Part shown: positions 13,548 to 27,200 of the stretch, in pieces | Position numbering within the stretch: position 1 is the stretch's first letter | Layout: the number at the start of each line of letters is the position of its first letter | Source: Ascaris suum | Taxonomy: Eukaryota; Nematoda; Chromadorea; Rhabditida; Ascarididae | Assembly: GCA_013433145.1 (NCBI GenBank) | Contig: CM024170.1 | Span: forward strand, 8,753,366-8,817,365 | Length of the DNA stretch: 64,000 bases | Direction of reading: 5' to 3' | Notes under the pieces: generated by a model | Told to the model about the DNA's origin: nothing | Database searches by the model: none | The model's input: only the letters and a program-made list of their open reading frames with translations | Translations under genes and position numbers: made by a program

Positions 13548-14750
13548 ATGCTAATGACGTCCGATTCGATGAGGCTTAAATTGAGCTTCGAACATTGCTG
13601 GCGACAGCTTCACATTGGTTCCCGTCCACGTGAGTCATCTCATCGAAAACTGCTACAATTTGTACTGAAGTGCTGGTATGTTCTCAATGGTCGGAAACAA
13701 TGTTTTAAATTTAAAGGCATGGTTGCATGTGATTGTGCCTATTCTGACTGGTAATGAATCCTTGCGAACGAATGACGGTTTTCTATACTGTTCAAAAGCG
13801 TTACTACTTACCTGTCGAGGTAGAGAAGAGAACCGATTATTCAGCCATAAAAGAGTCCAACACTCGCTTGCACTCAGCGTCAGACAAAAACTCTCATTTT
13901 CTAACACTTTTAGAATTTAAGCATTTCTAGACACCGAAACCTTCGATCATGAAGCACGTTACGAAAATAACCTACGGCTTATCTACGTGCCAAAGAAGGA
14001 AAAGGGTTTTGGTCCTGTTAAGGACTAAATACAACGAACTCTGCAATACACGAACTGAAGAAAAGCATAGTGGGTTCATCAACTGTCTGGCCACCTCTTC
14101 TCCTAGCCCTCCTCCGTCTCCAGGGTTCCCCTTTTCATCCATCTTCCTATAAAACTGTTTTAAAGGTCAGCTGTCTCAAAGCTTGGCGTGTCAGGCTATC
14201 ATGTAAGAGGACAAAAGCTAGAATAATAACAGAGGCGTTGGGCACTTCTCTACCACATAACAAATGCATTGAAATGAGTGTCGACAAATCATTGAATAAT
14301 CGTTGCCGTGAAGCACCATTCGACTAGCAGTTAACCAACAGCCCATTTCAATACCCAGTCATTTGAGACATCGATTGAAATGCATATATCGAGAGCATCA
14401 TTTGTTGGTTTAGAGGCTCCTTTATAATATGCTCCGAGACGATTAACTCAATTTTCTCCAGTGGGCAATGAGTTAGTTGAGTTAAAAGGTGGATATGAGA
14501 GACAAAAACAATTCAGCAAGTTTCATAATGCTTCAAGAGCTTCTGCAAAACATGTTATGGAGATATTGCATCTCTCTCTAAGTACTTGTCAGAGTGCCAT
14601 CTGAAGGTTTCAACTCGAGAGCCAACGATGCAGAAATTTAAAATGTTTGCATATATTATCTCTCCATTTCAGTGGTTAAAATCGAAGCAGTTGGAGACTT
14701 TCAAATACGTTCAATTAGCAGTCATTTCGCGAGCAGTCGGGATATGTGCT
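13548..14750 (+). CDS. Weak two-exon plus-strand gene fragment
   Basis: Exon a (13548-13629) reads MLMTSDSMRLKLSFEHCW from an ATG to a strong donor, CCAC|GTGAGT, leaving in phase 1. Exon b (14673-14750) follows a CCATTTCAG acceptor, enters in phase 1, stays open as LVKIEAVGDFQIRSISSHF and ends at a GCT|GTAAGC donor. Good splice signals and matching phase are the only support. All frames in this neighbourhood are fairly open, and no family was recognised. Any continuation lies downstream of 14751. Confidence 0.22.
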
Positions 14751-16587
14751 GTAAGCACGAGTTGGACCTGGTTTTTGATTAATGTCACTAGTTATAAAAC
14801 GAGTCACAAAGGGCTGTGTTGAGATTCCCAGATCTGGTTAGGCGACGGATAAATACATTACTGCTTACATCTTTCGCCGTTTGCAAAACTGTTTCACGTA
14901 ATGAGCGAAAGTGTAGAAGGGAAATTTTGGCAGCCGAAAAAAATAAACTCATTCAAGCATTCGAATATAAAAACAGTTGAAAATCCTGTGAGATAAAATT
15001 AAGAATGTAAACGTATGTCAAAAATGAACATTTGAATGGACAAAGAAGCCACCACTAAGTGGAGCCTTCATTCCTGCCCCTTCTCGAGCACCTCGGAATA
15101 ATTTTGGCATTGCGTTAATATTCTAGAAAATTCTACCGAAGAAATAGATGATCTGAACTGATATGATGATTTGCTAAGAGCATTCCCACCACCGAAAAGA
15201 ATATTCAGGTTAATCTGAATAAGTGATTAAATAATAATCAATAAATACCAAAAAATAAATAGAATTCAAGCAAAAGATATGCACACATGGTAATAATTAT
15301 GCGTTCACTCTTTGATACACGTTTGCAATCTTTCTTCTTTTTTCGCTTTCTGGCGAATTAATTTCACATCAGGACTGCTGAATGAGTGTACATTTAACGC
15401 TGCATAGACGTAATACTGTGAAATGCAGAGTACCACTGCACTTCTTTCAAAATGCTCATATAGAAGCAAAGGCGCATTAAAAGTTGATACAGGCATTGCT
15501 ATATGAAATGATATATGCAGTCAGAAGCATTTAACACGATGAATAAAACAGTTTTATGCTGAGGGCACACCATTATTAATGAAAGAAGTATAGAGTAAAC
15601 AAAGCAAAAGTGCACTAAGAAATCAAAGGTTCTATTATGTTTCATGTGGTAGCGGATGAAATGAGCGGCCTCGAAACTCCGAAGGGCGAGTAAAGGCTCA
15701 GAAGTGACTAAAAGATGGATGCGGACTGAAAGGTGCCAAAATCCACTTTCCAAATGTCATCGTTAACAATTACCACGGGGCTTCCACTATCGCTCTAAAT
15801 TTCCTGTTTCACGCATTGACCACAAACGAGTACGAGTCTCGTGAATATCGCACTGCACATCTCGAATTTCCTGCCGAAATACATCTCAGACGTCTCGAAA
15901 ATCGCAGCCCATGACGTTCGGCGAGTCGAACCACTCGGGAACTGCACCTCCGAACACCATCTTTTATGGGACACAAAATTAGCTCTACACTAACAGTGTC
16001 CTATGATTTCCGGTCCTTGGTTATTCGCAGTCCACCGGTTAAATAAACCGGCAAGCCAGACCAACTCATCTAAATTTCGCAGGATACCTTTAAATAACAG
16101 CTCCTTGTCAAGCGAGAAGACGAATACTTTTTCGAATAGTAAATGCAATGATCGCTCTGCTGGAATTTGTTGCAGGGCATAAAATGCATAGAATGTGTAC
16201 ATTCACACATAACGATGGAGTCAGTGTGCGATAAAAGTGCTCATAAATCATTATTTATTGTTCGACGGTCACATTATTGCTCTGCCGAAAGAACATCATA
16301 CAAAATACAAAAATAAACAACCACACTAACACACGTAATAAAATTTTCACAACTCAATAATGGCTGCACAACCAATGAAGAAGAGGCAGCTTAAGATAAA
16401 CACTGCAATCAAATGAGATTCCCCAATTTTTTGTCAACTACGGAAGATTGGGAAGTTCGCGTAGAATTACGAACAATGGGATGGTAATATTGGAATACTC
16501 AAATAATGTAGGTCCTTAAATGAACGCTCCTGAAAACAAGCTGCGGCACAAATCCCTCCAAAATCCATAGCAACACTCCATCCCTCA

Positions 16588-16599
16588 CCCCCCCCCCCC
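16588..16599. repeat. C homopolymer run
   Basis: Twelve consecutive C in a pyrimidine-rich segment between genes. A second 13-base C run lies at 50839-50851 and a 16-base A run at 7288-7303. These are indel-prone sites in sequencing. Confidence 0.9.
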
Positions 16600-18134
16600 G
16601 CTCCTCGCATTCTCCTCGTCTCCCCTCTACGTCTTCGTTCACATTCTAACACAATTATTGCGTCGAATTTTAAGTAGATAACGCTGAAGCATTCAGACTG
16701 TACATGCCATTACCACAAAAGCCTTAATATAGCCTAGTAAACCATCACATTACGTGATTATGATTTAACGGACGATAAATACTTATTTCAAAGCAGCGAG
16801 CAATGACAGTGCGACAACAACAAACTTTGCACAGGTTCCACAACCAACCCAAGCCGATGGTAACGAAGAGAAAGGCGGTGTAAGAGAGATGCGGTAGAAG
16901 ATGACGAAGATTTCAGGCCGGACTGCCGCAGAATAATAAGTCTAATACCTTATTTAACAAAAAGAAAAATACACTAAACTTTGTAACATTCCTCGTTCCC
17001 AACCCACCAACTGTATCGAAGGCATCGTTCAGCAGGGCAATCTCACTTTATGTTCTGTATCCAAATGTAACTGCGCCCAGATGAAGTGCTTGATCTGGAC
17101 TTTGTTGATGAGATTAGATTGCGAAAGCTATCAAGTGCTTTTGATTACTTGAAGGAATTCATCAAAGAAATTCAAAAGTCAATCTAAACGTTACACTATT
17201 CAAAGAATCACACGAAAGAAGTAAAGAAAAAACAAGCGATTCGAATTCGTTTCGAAAAACCAACTATCATGCACAACACCCACATGAGGCGTTGCAATGC
17301 AATATTCTAACTTTTATGCAATGAAACAATCGGCAGTGAGATTTTTAATTACTGATGAAAAAAAGCACTCTTGAGCAAGCATCAAGTGAATTTGCAAAGG
17401 GAACTTCCGGCCATCGGAGTGTCTCCTCACCCGGAATGTCTTAAAACAGAGTCTCTGATAAAGAAGCTACCTTTTTTTCTTATGCTCTAAAAAAAACTAG
17501 AATGCACTAATAAAATCGGATGAAAAACTTATAATACTGAAAAATTCCCTAAAAACGATTTAATGTCACTGATTTTGAGCCAACAAAGCAAATGACACTA
17601 TTCGGTACGATGAGGAAAGAGGATAAGGACGGAATTTTGCATAAGCCGCAAATTCGACGCCACAATATTTGCAATGAAGATAACATATTCTATAAGAAAT
17701 GCAATCATGCAAGGGTACTCAATGGTCTAAAAGAAATTTTGGTATCGACATTGATCGAAATGGACAGTTCATCCAGAGAAAAACAAACACATCCTATCAT
17801 ATTGTTTCATGTAAAATAACAAAAACCTCGGATGTTAGCGTTCCGAATTATTCCAACTTCTTTTTATTGCCAAATGGACACTTGAAACAAAATGATTACA
17901 TTGCTGGCGCAGACATTTCTCACAGGATTTACTTCAGCAATTTTCTTATAGCTCGAAGATGACAATCAAGGAATTGGAACATGTGTAGTCGTCCTGTTCA
18001 CTGCGTAAGAGAAAAACCACCACAAAGACTTGCATAAAACCCACCTCTGTCCATTTCAAAACCGGAAATCGGATCGAAATGGGCCTAATATTATTACAGA
18101 AAACTCACGTAGTCGCATTTCAGACCGTTATAAT

Positions 18135-18140
18135 TTTATT
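18135..18140 (-). terminator. Polyadenylation signal of the palmitoyltransferase gene
   Basis: AATAAA on the minus strand (TTTATT on the plus strand), about 160 bases downstream of the stop codon at 18298-18300 and suitably placed for the 3' end of that transcript. Confidence 0.5.
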
Positions 18141-18297
18141 TAATGCTCTATAAACTATTCTCAAAAGTTCAAATATGAGTGATATGAGCACCAGATACCA
18201 AAACTATACTCGATGTGGGGTCAAAATCCTCATCACAGATATGACTGCAAAATGTTAAGTGAAATATTCGCAAGTAGAGTGGCGAAAACCACATCGA

Positions 18298-21200
18298 TTA
18301 TGGCACCCGTTCAGCGCACACTCTTGGAAACCATCCTCTCAATGCACGATGATGCCTCAAAACCAACGGATGATTCAATTTTTCCTCTTGTTCTGGATCC
18401 TCTACTTTTTTCGTCGCATAGAACCAATACTTGTTAACTCTTGTTACCATCCACCGCTCACCCACCTATAAAGCACAAATTATTTTTTACTGTAAACATG
18501 AAAAAACACTTCGATAAGCAAACCCAACCGCTGTGTTGAAAAAAAACTAGTCATTGCAAATGATGAACCACATTTCTGAGCAAAAAAGAATCAATTACGC
18601 TCAAGTATACTTTCGATAATATTTGCAAAGAAAACTTCAAGTGGTGTCTTCTTTGCATTTCGAGTACCTTTTAAATCAAACGCCGCACTGGAAATAAATG
18701 AAAAACTGATTGCAACAAACTTCACATTTTGTTTGATATTTGCAAGGAAAAAACATTTCGCAAATAAAAACAGCTCTTTTGCAAAAAGTACGCCACCCCG
18801 TCAGATGAGTGCCTCCACAAAGTGAGTTGAACATTTCACGAGCTTTACAACACTCCACTCAATGCTTATGCGCAACGATCAACTCTGCTACCACCATCAA
18901 CTACGATAATGAACGTTTGCACTTAAACGAGATGAAATAGACGAAAATACTTAAAAATTTCAAGCAATTTATCGATGTTACCGCTCGATCACAATGACCG
19001 ATAATCTAAAATTCAGTCAACTCGACCGAACAGAGCAGCGCTATCCTTCACGAACAATTTGCCTACCGTCAAAAATAATGACGAAGAAAGTCGTCCGAAA
19101 TTTGAAGCAACATTTTGCCGGCTGTAATTTTTTCCTTTCAAACATTCGGCGACAGATCTCTTGAACTAATTAGTGAGTATCATTGTGAGCGAGACAGGTT
19201 TAGACATAACTTACCTCAACGGATATTCTCCTTTCGTCGCTGCATGGTTGACATATGAAAACACGAAACCCGATGAGCAGTGCCGAAAGGCATGTACCAT
19301 CGAATTTGCGAATAATCTGTACCTCACGTGCATTAAGTCGTTTTATTCTCTTCTGCATCAACTGCTCTTCCTAAACATTCGCTCTATCAAGAAGTATTCA
19401 GTACAGCTCTCCTCATATCCTCAATAATCTAGAAGTTGCTTTATCCAACTATATCGTTTGTTAGGTTGTTTGGTTGCTCTAAATTTATGTATATTGGTTT
19501 CTCGCTCCGTTTAAGACGCAGAGTAAGCAAGACATATGCTTTCTAGACTTTGCTGAATAGAAGCTTTGCTAGGAATGAATGACTTTGCTGAATAGAAACT
19601 CAAATGAACATTTCCGAAGGCACTGCATGGAAACACGACAATCCACAGGTAAACGTAAACGCACAAGACAATAGGAAAATCCTTTAAAAAATAGACAGAG
19701 AAATCAAACAGCATTTCAAACGGGATGATCTGTCACCAATTATGCCCCTTCCTTTACCTTTCATTTCCTTGTTGTCTGCCTCCATCCGCAGCCCACCACT
19801 AATATGTACGTGTGAGGGCAAATAAAAGCTATTCGCCATTTAAGTAATGCTACTGAAATAATAACTAGGAAACCACTTTGAATGTCTTCAATAGCTCTGT
19901 GAACCAACATAAAGTGCTTCGACGTTCGGCTCCGCATAAGCAACACAATTTGAAACAGACATCAAAAGCGATTTAGCCGTGCCGTCGATACACCTGTCAT
20001 CGATTAAGCTCAACATTTTGCTTATGTCGACATTAAAGCCTCTTCTTAGATGAAAAGAAGTCATCATTTTGCTTATCGTACATATTTATTGCACCCTAAC
20101 GAGCTTCAATTGGGATAATAACAATGCTGGGAAGAACGTATAGAAAGAAGTGTGAGTGACCTCAGGAAAGATGATCAGAGGGAAAGAAAGGAATAAAAAG
20201 CCATGAGATCATATAACAGAGGTGGTAATTGCACCACCATTAAGATGCATCAACAACGTTACGACACATAATCTTGCAGAAAAAAGTTATGAAACTTCAT
20301 GGGTGCAGCGTATACCACAGAATGATTTCCGTCATAATTGAAGATGATCTATCAATTCTGAAAGAAGTTCCGGGTAATCAGAGGCAAAAAATTATCAATG
20401 GTCGCTTTTTCACTTAATAACAATCGAATAATGAAAAGCAATTCTTTTTATAGGCGTTCGAGGATGAATTGATTAAAACATGATGGCGCTATTTCGTACA
20501 TTGATTATCTGCTTGCTGCACATGAAAATGCTTAGATCGATCAGCGGAATGAGAGAGTGCATACCGTGCAAGCAATCCTCGCACGCTCCTCCACCTTCTA
20601 ACAAATCGTGATGAATGTCCATAACAGCTAATGAGCTGCACCAATAACGGACGATATAGAGTCAGACCACTAGAAATTCTTATCGACGGCTGGTTCAAAT
20701 GAACCGGCTGGACAAACACTGCGTAGGAAACGCTGAAGTGGACTACAAGATCGGATGAAATCGAGCTAAATTCAAGGAGAAGCCGGATTTCATACTTACC
20801 CGTCACTGACGGGAAAACTACAGAAATGAGGAAAGACACCAGAACCCGAAGCTGAACGTCGAAAAAATGCGAAATTAACTTGACGCAGATAATAAATGAG
20901 CGACCGCTTAAATGAACTCTTAGAAATTATACAAATCTGGCTGACTCGATCGCTCGGAAATGCAAACTACTGGCTAGACGATATGCACAAACGGATATAA
21001 CGAGGCGTAATTCAGCTGTTAGATGGCTGATGTAAATGCATTAAGGAATTCCACTTTCAATTAACACTATTCTGTTCATTTTTTATGCAAATGTTTTAAC
21101 ACACAAATGATTGCATAATGTTTGCGAGCATCGAGTTCACCTCTGATATTTTTCTGAGAAAAAAGCAACAATAAATGAGAGCTCATCATTACCCCACAAG

Positions 21201-24200
21201 AGGCAGACTGTATTCCATTAATCTTAACGCACAACACTCCTTTCTCGTCCTCCGCCAATCATTTAGTTCTCTTTACGACTCGATATTCATGAGTGAAAAC
21301 AACAGCAATATGCACGCATGCCTGTTTTAGTGTCGGACAGACTACGGCAACAGTATACTGGTATAATAACATTACCTCTAATATGGAATTTAATCTCGGA
21401 TCCGCAAAGAAATGCTTTTTTGCAACTGAATGCATTGCAATTTAATGCACTGCAATTTAAACCACCGCGACAGCTGCATTACAGTTAAATGCGTTGCAAT
21501 AACTGCACTGCAACTTCATCGAAAAATACTAAAACGAAAATAGTTTAAAGTTTAGACGACTAAAACACTTGTTAAAATCTTTCCAATACAAACACAAAAG
21601 AACTCAACAAGCGACGTAGGAAGTACGCTGAAAATGTGCAAACCTAGAGAGGGACTGAGAGAGGAAAAGAAAGAAAAAACTTTGATAGGGTGCGATAAGT
21701 ATGGAAGGAGAGTGGACAAAAGCCTATTAAGCGAGACAGGTTAGTCCTATTAGCACAGTGTCATCTGTCAGAGAAATCGGCATACTTGGACGACGTCCAA
21801 TACTTGAGCACTCGAAACTCAAGTATATAGCGTGAAGTGTTGCCGGCAACAACGATAACTACAAAACCATCCTGTTAGAGATAAAGGGAAAGATCGCTTT
21901 AAATTCAATAATTGTTTCCGCTGCTCCTTCTACTACCAATGAAACACTGAAGTGTATGAAGAATCGTGCCTAGATGCCCATGTTATTAAATAGATGAAGA
22001 TGACCAGAAATTGAGTGAACTTTGACGATTTCCCATATGACTTTAATCCTTTCAAGCCAGATTGTTCCCACACTCCCCAAGTAAAAACGGTGCTGTTCTT
22101 GCTAAGATTGCAAATTGGTGGAAGTTACAATTATCTTCTTCCCTTCCTCCCTCCTTCTCATTCGTAATGAAAAGAAACTATTATGGATGTAAGGTATCGC
22201 ATCAAAAGTGACAGAAAGTGAGGAAAAAATGTTGCCGAAAAACATTTCAACATGTCGCTGCAAACAATTTCTGAAGAAGAGATGCCATTTTTTCTTAACA
22301 GCTTGAAAAACAGCGGTGTGCAAAAAAAATCTACGCTCTCGGAATCAAACAGCTGCGTTGGGATTCGCCCCTTAATCGATTGGTTGCTTGCTCGCATATG
22401 ACTCCAACTGCAGAGAGGGGCAATTAGAATGACGGCCTTCTCACAGTTATTCTGACCTTAATTTCGCTTCTTGTAAGGCGGATTTGGAAAGGAGCGAAAA
22501 TTTATGAAAGAAAATTAAAGTTTGGACAAGAGATAAAATAGTAGAAAAAGCGAAATTAGAAGGAAAACAATAATTAAAATTTAGGAGAAAGAACTGAATG
22601 CCACAAGAACAAAATGTTCAAATGAACGATGAAATCGGTGACCCGCTAAGCAAACATAGCGTTAACGCGACACGGCTATATAATAACTGGACCATTGCAG
22701 TCAACAGAGCTTAGCGGTATTACTTAAGGCAAATGAGAAGTGAGAGATAAACGCGAGCTGGGACAAGGGTATTCACAATATAAGGCAATAAATAATGGTG
22801 CACTCTGACAAAAGAAAAACCTCTGCGACAAATAGTAACACCGAAAATGAATAAGTTGGGCGCAACATGAGACTAACTATAAGCTTAGAGGCCCCCGAGA
22901 TAAGAGCGATTAACGGGAAAGCGATGGATGAATTGATATCTCATGAATTAACGTGATAACTGTGAAACAATCAGATACGACACATCTAATTCAGCGTTTA
23001 GTTAGTTAGTGAACATATTGAAAAAGAGATGAGGACATATGAATATGATGAAATTTACTGAGATGGGATATTACGATAAACTTGAGTGTCAGTTTATTGA
23101 GATTTAAGTGTCCTTAAAGCAAGGAGATAAAGTGGTGAAGAAATGCCTTTCTCTTCCTCCCTCCCTCCTTTCTCCTAAAGTTTTTGACCGATACAAAAAA
23201 GAAGGGAGTGCAGAATGGATCCAATTGTTATTAGAATCCCCACTTTACCACCAACACCCTTCGCTCCTGTGTCCTTTTAACGGTATCTCTGCCTGAAAAA
23301 AATAGATTGATAAATGAAGTCAATTTTTGGGTACGCCTTTGCCTAAAATTATAAATCATATGCATGAAAGCTCATCGTTTTTCTCTCTAAAACGAACAAT
23401 AACTTCCAATTTTCTCGCTTTCCTTCACAGGCGAGATTTTTTACTCGCATCAGAAAGGATTCAAATCGTTTCAAAACGTCAAATGAATCATGTTGCTCTG
23501 AATGCACTAGCACAAAAGAAATGCGCTTTGAGTGAAGAAGCAGTAGTCATCAATGGGGCAAATCTTTTATAGAAGAGCGGCATGAATACTCCATAATGCA
23601 TCTCTTAAATGAGCGAATTAAAGGCTTTGTCGAGGGTGACAAAGGGCCAAGCAAAGTGAACGAGGCCATGAAGGACACGGACGCACAAATGTTTGCATTC
23701 ATGCACAGCACTGCTAACAAATGCGTGCAACACATCACTGCACGCATTTCATGACGCATCATATAGGGAACCACTGCCACAGCAAACAACACCGCAAACA
23801 ATATCTCCGTTCTCGTTTATAGAAATATTTCACATAGGTTTTGGTGCATAAAACTTCGAAACGACAACATTTACCAAAATTGACATTGAGCTAAACAACG
23901 GAGTATGTGGGGTAGGAAATCGGAGTCGGACTTTCACCCTCCACCATTCTCTCTCCACGGCAGATAAACTCTGCAAATCACCTCCCTCCTCTTCCCTCAA
24001 ATTGAGGTAAAAACGCTTAAGCGCATGTTTAAGTGCATTTAAGCGCAAGCGAGATAAAAAAAAAACAATGTTTCACATTTGAGCGCATTTTGCCGCAAAA
24101 AAAGAGAATTTTCTCAGTTCAAATGACAGAAATTTATCACAATCATCATTCCGTATATCGTCACATCATTCAATATTTTCCCACTCAAAACTGTTTCGAT

Positions 24201-27200
24201 GGCAGTCGGAAAACCTGTTCATTGTTTTTTCGCCTTCCTGGTATTTCCGGAGCTGTTGCCGAAACAGCCGATCCGTTTTTCAGGACGGGTCCTTCTACAG
24301 TTTGCCTAAGTTCACAAACGGCACACCACTATGAGGCATTCACACCATGCTCTACCTGTGATTGGCCTTTCAGTCGCTTGAATATAATGCGGCATTCACA
24401 CCATGCTCTACCTGTGATTGGCCTTTCAGTCGGCTTTAGCAGCACTATTATCATTGTCCCCATTATTTTACATTTCACCGCCCTCAGGCATATGTGAAGC
24501 ATTATGGCTCTGAATGTGATGCATCGCCACGAAGCCAATCACTTTCCACACATTAAAGCAATGAAATGCAAAACAACTTGAGCAATGCCAACGAACAAGA
24601 TACAACCAACTGTAAGCATGAAACAGGAAATCCCCTATGTTGTCGGCCAGATGGTCAATATGAAACGAATGTTAAATACTAATGAAGCATTTCTGTTGCC
24701 TTGTGCAAACTGCGCTTCAGGTGATTAAATGAGAATGCGTTCAGGAAACGGATCAGCACTCACAATGGCACCTCCTGGAATGACCAGAAGGGCGACCTAC
24801 TGGCGAAGGAGGAAGGATTATCAACTCAAAGGAAAGAATATTTTGTGAGGAAAGAAAGCGTTGATGGCCAGTTGCTTGAAAAAACTAGCAAGTCTTTCAA
24901 CGAAGTGTTATTCGTGAAATCGGCGAAGAAGTGAATGATAATATGGAAAAAGCGATTAAATAAATGATACACTGATTAAGCGAACAAAACGGATAAAAGA
25001 ACGAGGTGGGAAGCACATCAGGTATGCAGGCACAATGTGTGTTTTCAAAACTGCGATCGATATGTCAGCTAATCCCACAAGCCATCAAAAAATAAGAAGA
25101 AATGCAATAAGCGATTAGTAACTGAACTGGTCTGACCTTCATGCAAATCTAAAAGAAGATTTGTTTTTCCGGTCCGGATTTTGCAGGGCATGACCTGAGG
25201 AGTAAAGTGTTGGCGAACTTCTGATCACATTCGATATTTGAGTTCGGAAATCTCTTAAAACCTTCGCTGGGTGACTAATCAACATGGAGGTCTACATAGG
25301 AGATGCGTAGATAGACGCAAAGAAGCAGCAGCTCTTGCTTCAGTAGTTCCCGATTTAAAACTTCTTAATAGAGACAGATACACACCTACATGTGCAAGAA
25401 TTTGCACTGCAAATGCAACTCTGCAAAAGCGATACTCGCATTAAGTCAATATTCAGACTTACCGATGTAAAATCCATTTCTTTTGCAAACAACTACAATG
25501 GAAACATTCTCGATAAATATTCCAAAGCATAACAAAAGCAGCCTCAGATGGCAATAAGAGTATTAAAAATATAGTTCGCTGCTTTCAACCTATCCCGCTC
25601 CTCAACACCTCGTGGAGAGGAAAGCCGAAAAATGAATTCAATGAGAAGCATAGATAAAAATGCACGTTGAAAATGCATAATTAAATAATCACCAACAAAA
25701 GAGCAACTCAGCAAAAAACAAGAATATTTTTGAGCATTAACCAAGCAACCAATATCGCTGTATTTCCCACTTCCATTAAGCGTGCAAATATTGCAAAAAC
25801 TTTACAAGCTGGAAAGCATACCTGCTGCCCATCAAATGGCCACAGGCAAATTGAACGGAAAGCGAGAAATCCTCTATAAAAATTTCACTAGTAATAGTGA
25901 TGACCGATCTATCTTCCTCTGATATTTCTTTCCTTGATTTCTGACTCGCGACTAACGATGGCAATATGTGTGATTAATGCTTCTGATTTGCCGTACGATG
26001 TTTGAATCGAAAAATTCAATTGCGACCTGTTAGCGAAACCGTTCGGTCACAAACAGCCAGAGGGTAAAGAAGGTGTCATATATGAGCAAATAATTCACAT
26101 GGCTGGAGAACATATTCACGAGGATAGTCCGACGTAGGCGATAAGATATGAGTATTCATTCTTCTCTTTTTCTTAATGGAAGTTCGTAGGTCAGAACGTA
26201 CAAAAATACAAAATATACTAACAGCGTCAAAGTGGTGCACTAACCGAGAGAGAAAACTGTGAAGTGGGACGTCTGATTGGCCACCATACTCCGTTTCCTA
26301 CTGGCAGACCATTCCATGTTCCAAGAACTTCACGTACATTCCGTTTCCATCCAAGATCGTAGGATAAAGGAATTCACTACTCCGCTCATAACTGTTCGCT
26401 TTGTCTACTAAATACAGTATTGTTCAAAACATGAGGAACGAGTCTCGGACACGTCTGCCAAAGCCGGTAGTAGAGATAAAGGAAAGGCGATAAACGGAAA
26501 GCTGAGTCGTCCACTGTGCGGAGGGCCACCGCACACAGGGATTCCCTATCTCTTCCCTTTCTATCGCTTCGTCAAGGAGAGGAGAAGATTCCTCGGTCGC
26601 CTTATATCACCGAACGAGAAGCAAAAGATCGAAATTTGGATATAAAGAGGGCTTTAAAAGTTTCCACATATGTCGACTCCACCAAAATTCTTCTCGCTTG
26701 TGAATTTGTTCTTAGAATAAAAAACTGTTGTGAACATCCATTTCCCCAAACCTCTGCGCAAATTTTGAAATGCATTCGTTTGCTGCAGTATCTGGTGTGG
26801 AGGCAGAACGGGTACTGCGAAAAAGTGCTCATTCATTGCTGGTTTCTATCGCAAGCGGGAGACCCCGTCGTTAATTCGAGGGAAGCGTCAGTTCAGGGAC
26901 CTCCTCCACAGTCTTCCCAATACCTTATTCCTTTGTCAAAGCCATTCCAGGCAACTAAGTTTCATCTATATAACTGTTGTCCAAGTAAATCTGTTTTTGA
27001 CAGAGTAATTGAAAAGCGGAATGGTCATTAGTTTCATAGAGAAAAATAATGGGTTTAAAAAAGGGAACATGAACCTATAATTTAGAAGAGGCAGAGAAGT
27101 GCTAGCTTTCACTTGCACCAGTCGAACATCCCGGAAAACTGTTCACCTTCTTACCAACTTCAAGTAGGAATTCTCGTTAGTCGAAATCAACAAGTTCTCC

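Larger units (their letters stand above)
12552..18134. other. Mostly featureless stretch between genes
   Basis: Contains a weak plus-strand two-exon candidate (13548-14750, separate entry) and a plus-strand frame open for 66 codons without an ATG at about 15705-15913. There is a C run at 16588-16599 in a pyrimidine-rich segment. Otherwise nothing was supported on either strand. Confidence 0.4.
19240..25821 (-). other. Intron 7 of the palmitoyltransferase gene (6.6 kb)
   Basis: Lies between exon 7 and the micro-exon. Contains a degenerate TGCA-rich array (21421-21513), a short direct repeat (19546-19562 and 19581-19597), a tandem duplication (24335-24432) and a 154-codon plus-strand open frame across that duplication. 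No convincing nested exon was seen. Confidence 0.75.

Noticed and set aside
16467..16652. Arginine/glycine-rich minus-strand frame
   Set aside because: Created by a pyrimidine-rich, poly-C low-complexity tract on the plus strand.
20489..20839. 116-codon minus-strand open frame
   Set aside because: Lies inside intron 7 of the palmitoyltransferase gene, with no splice sites and no recognisable features.
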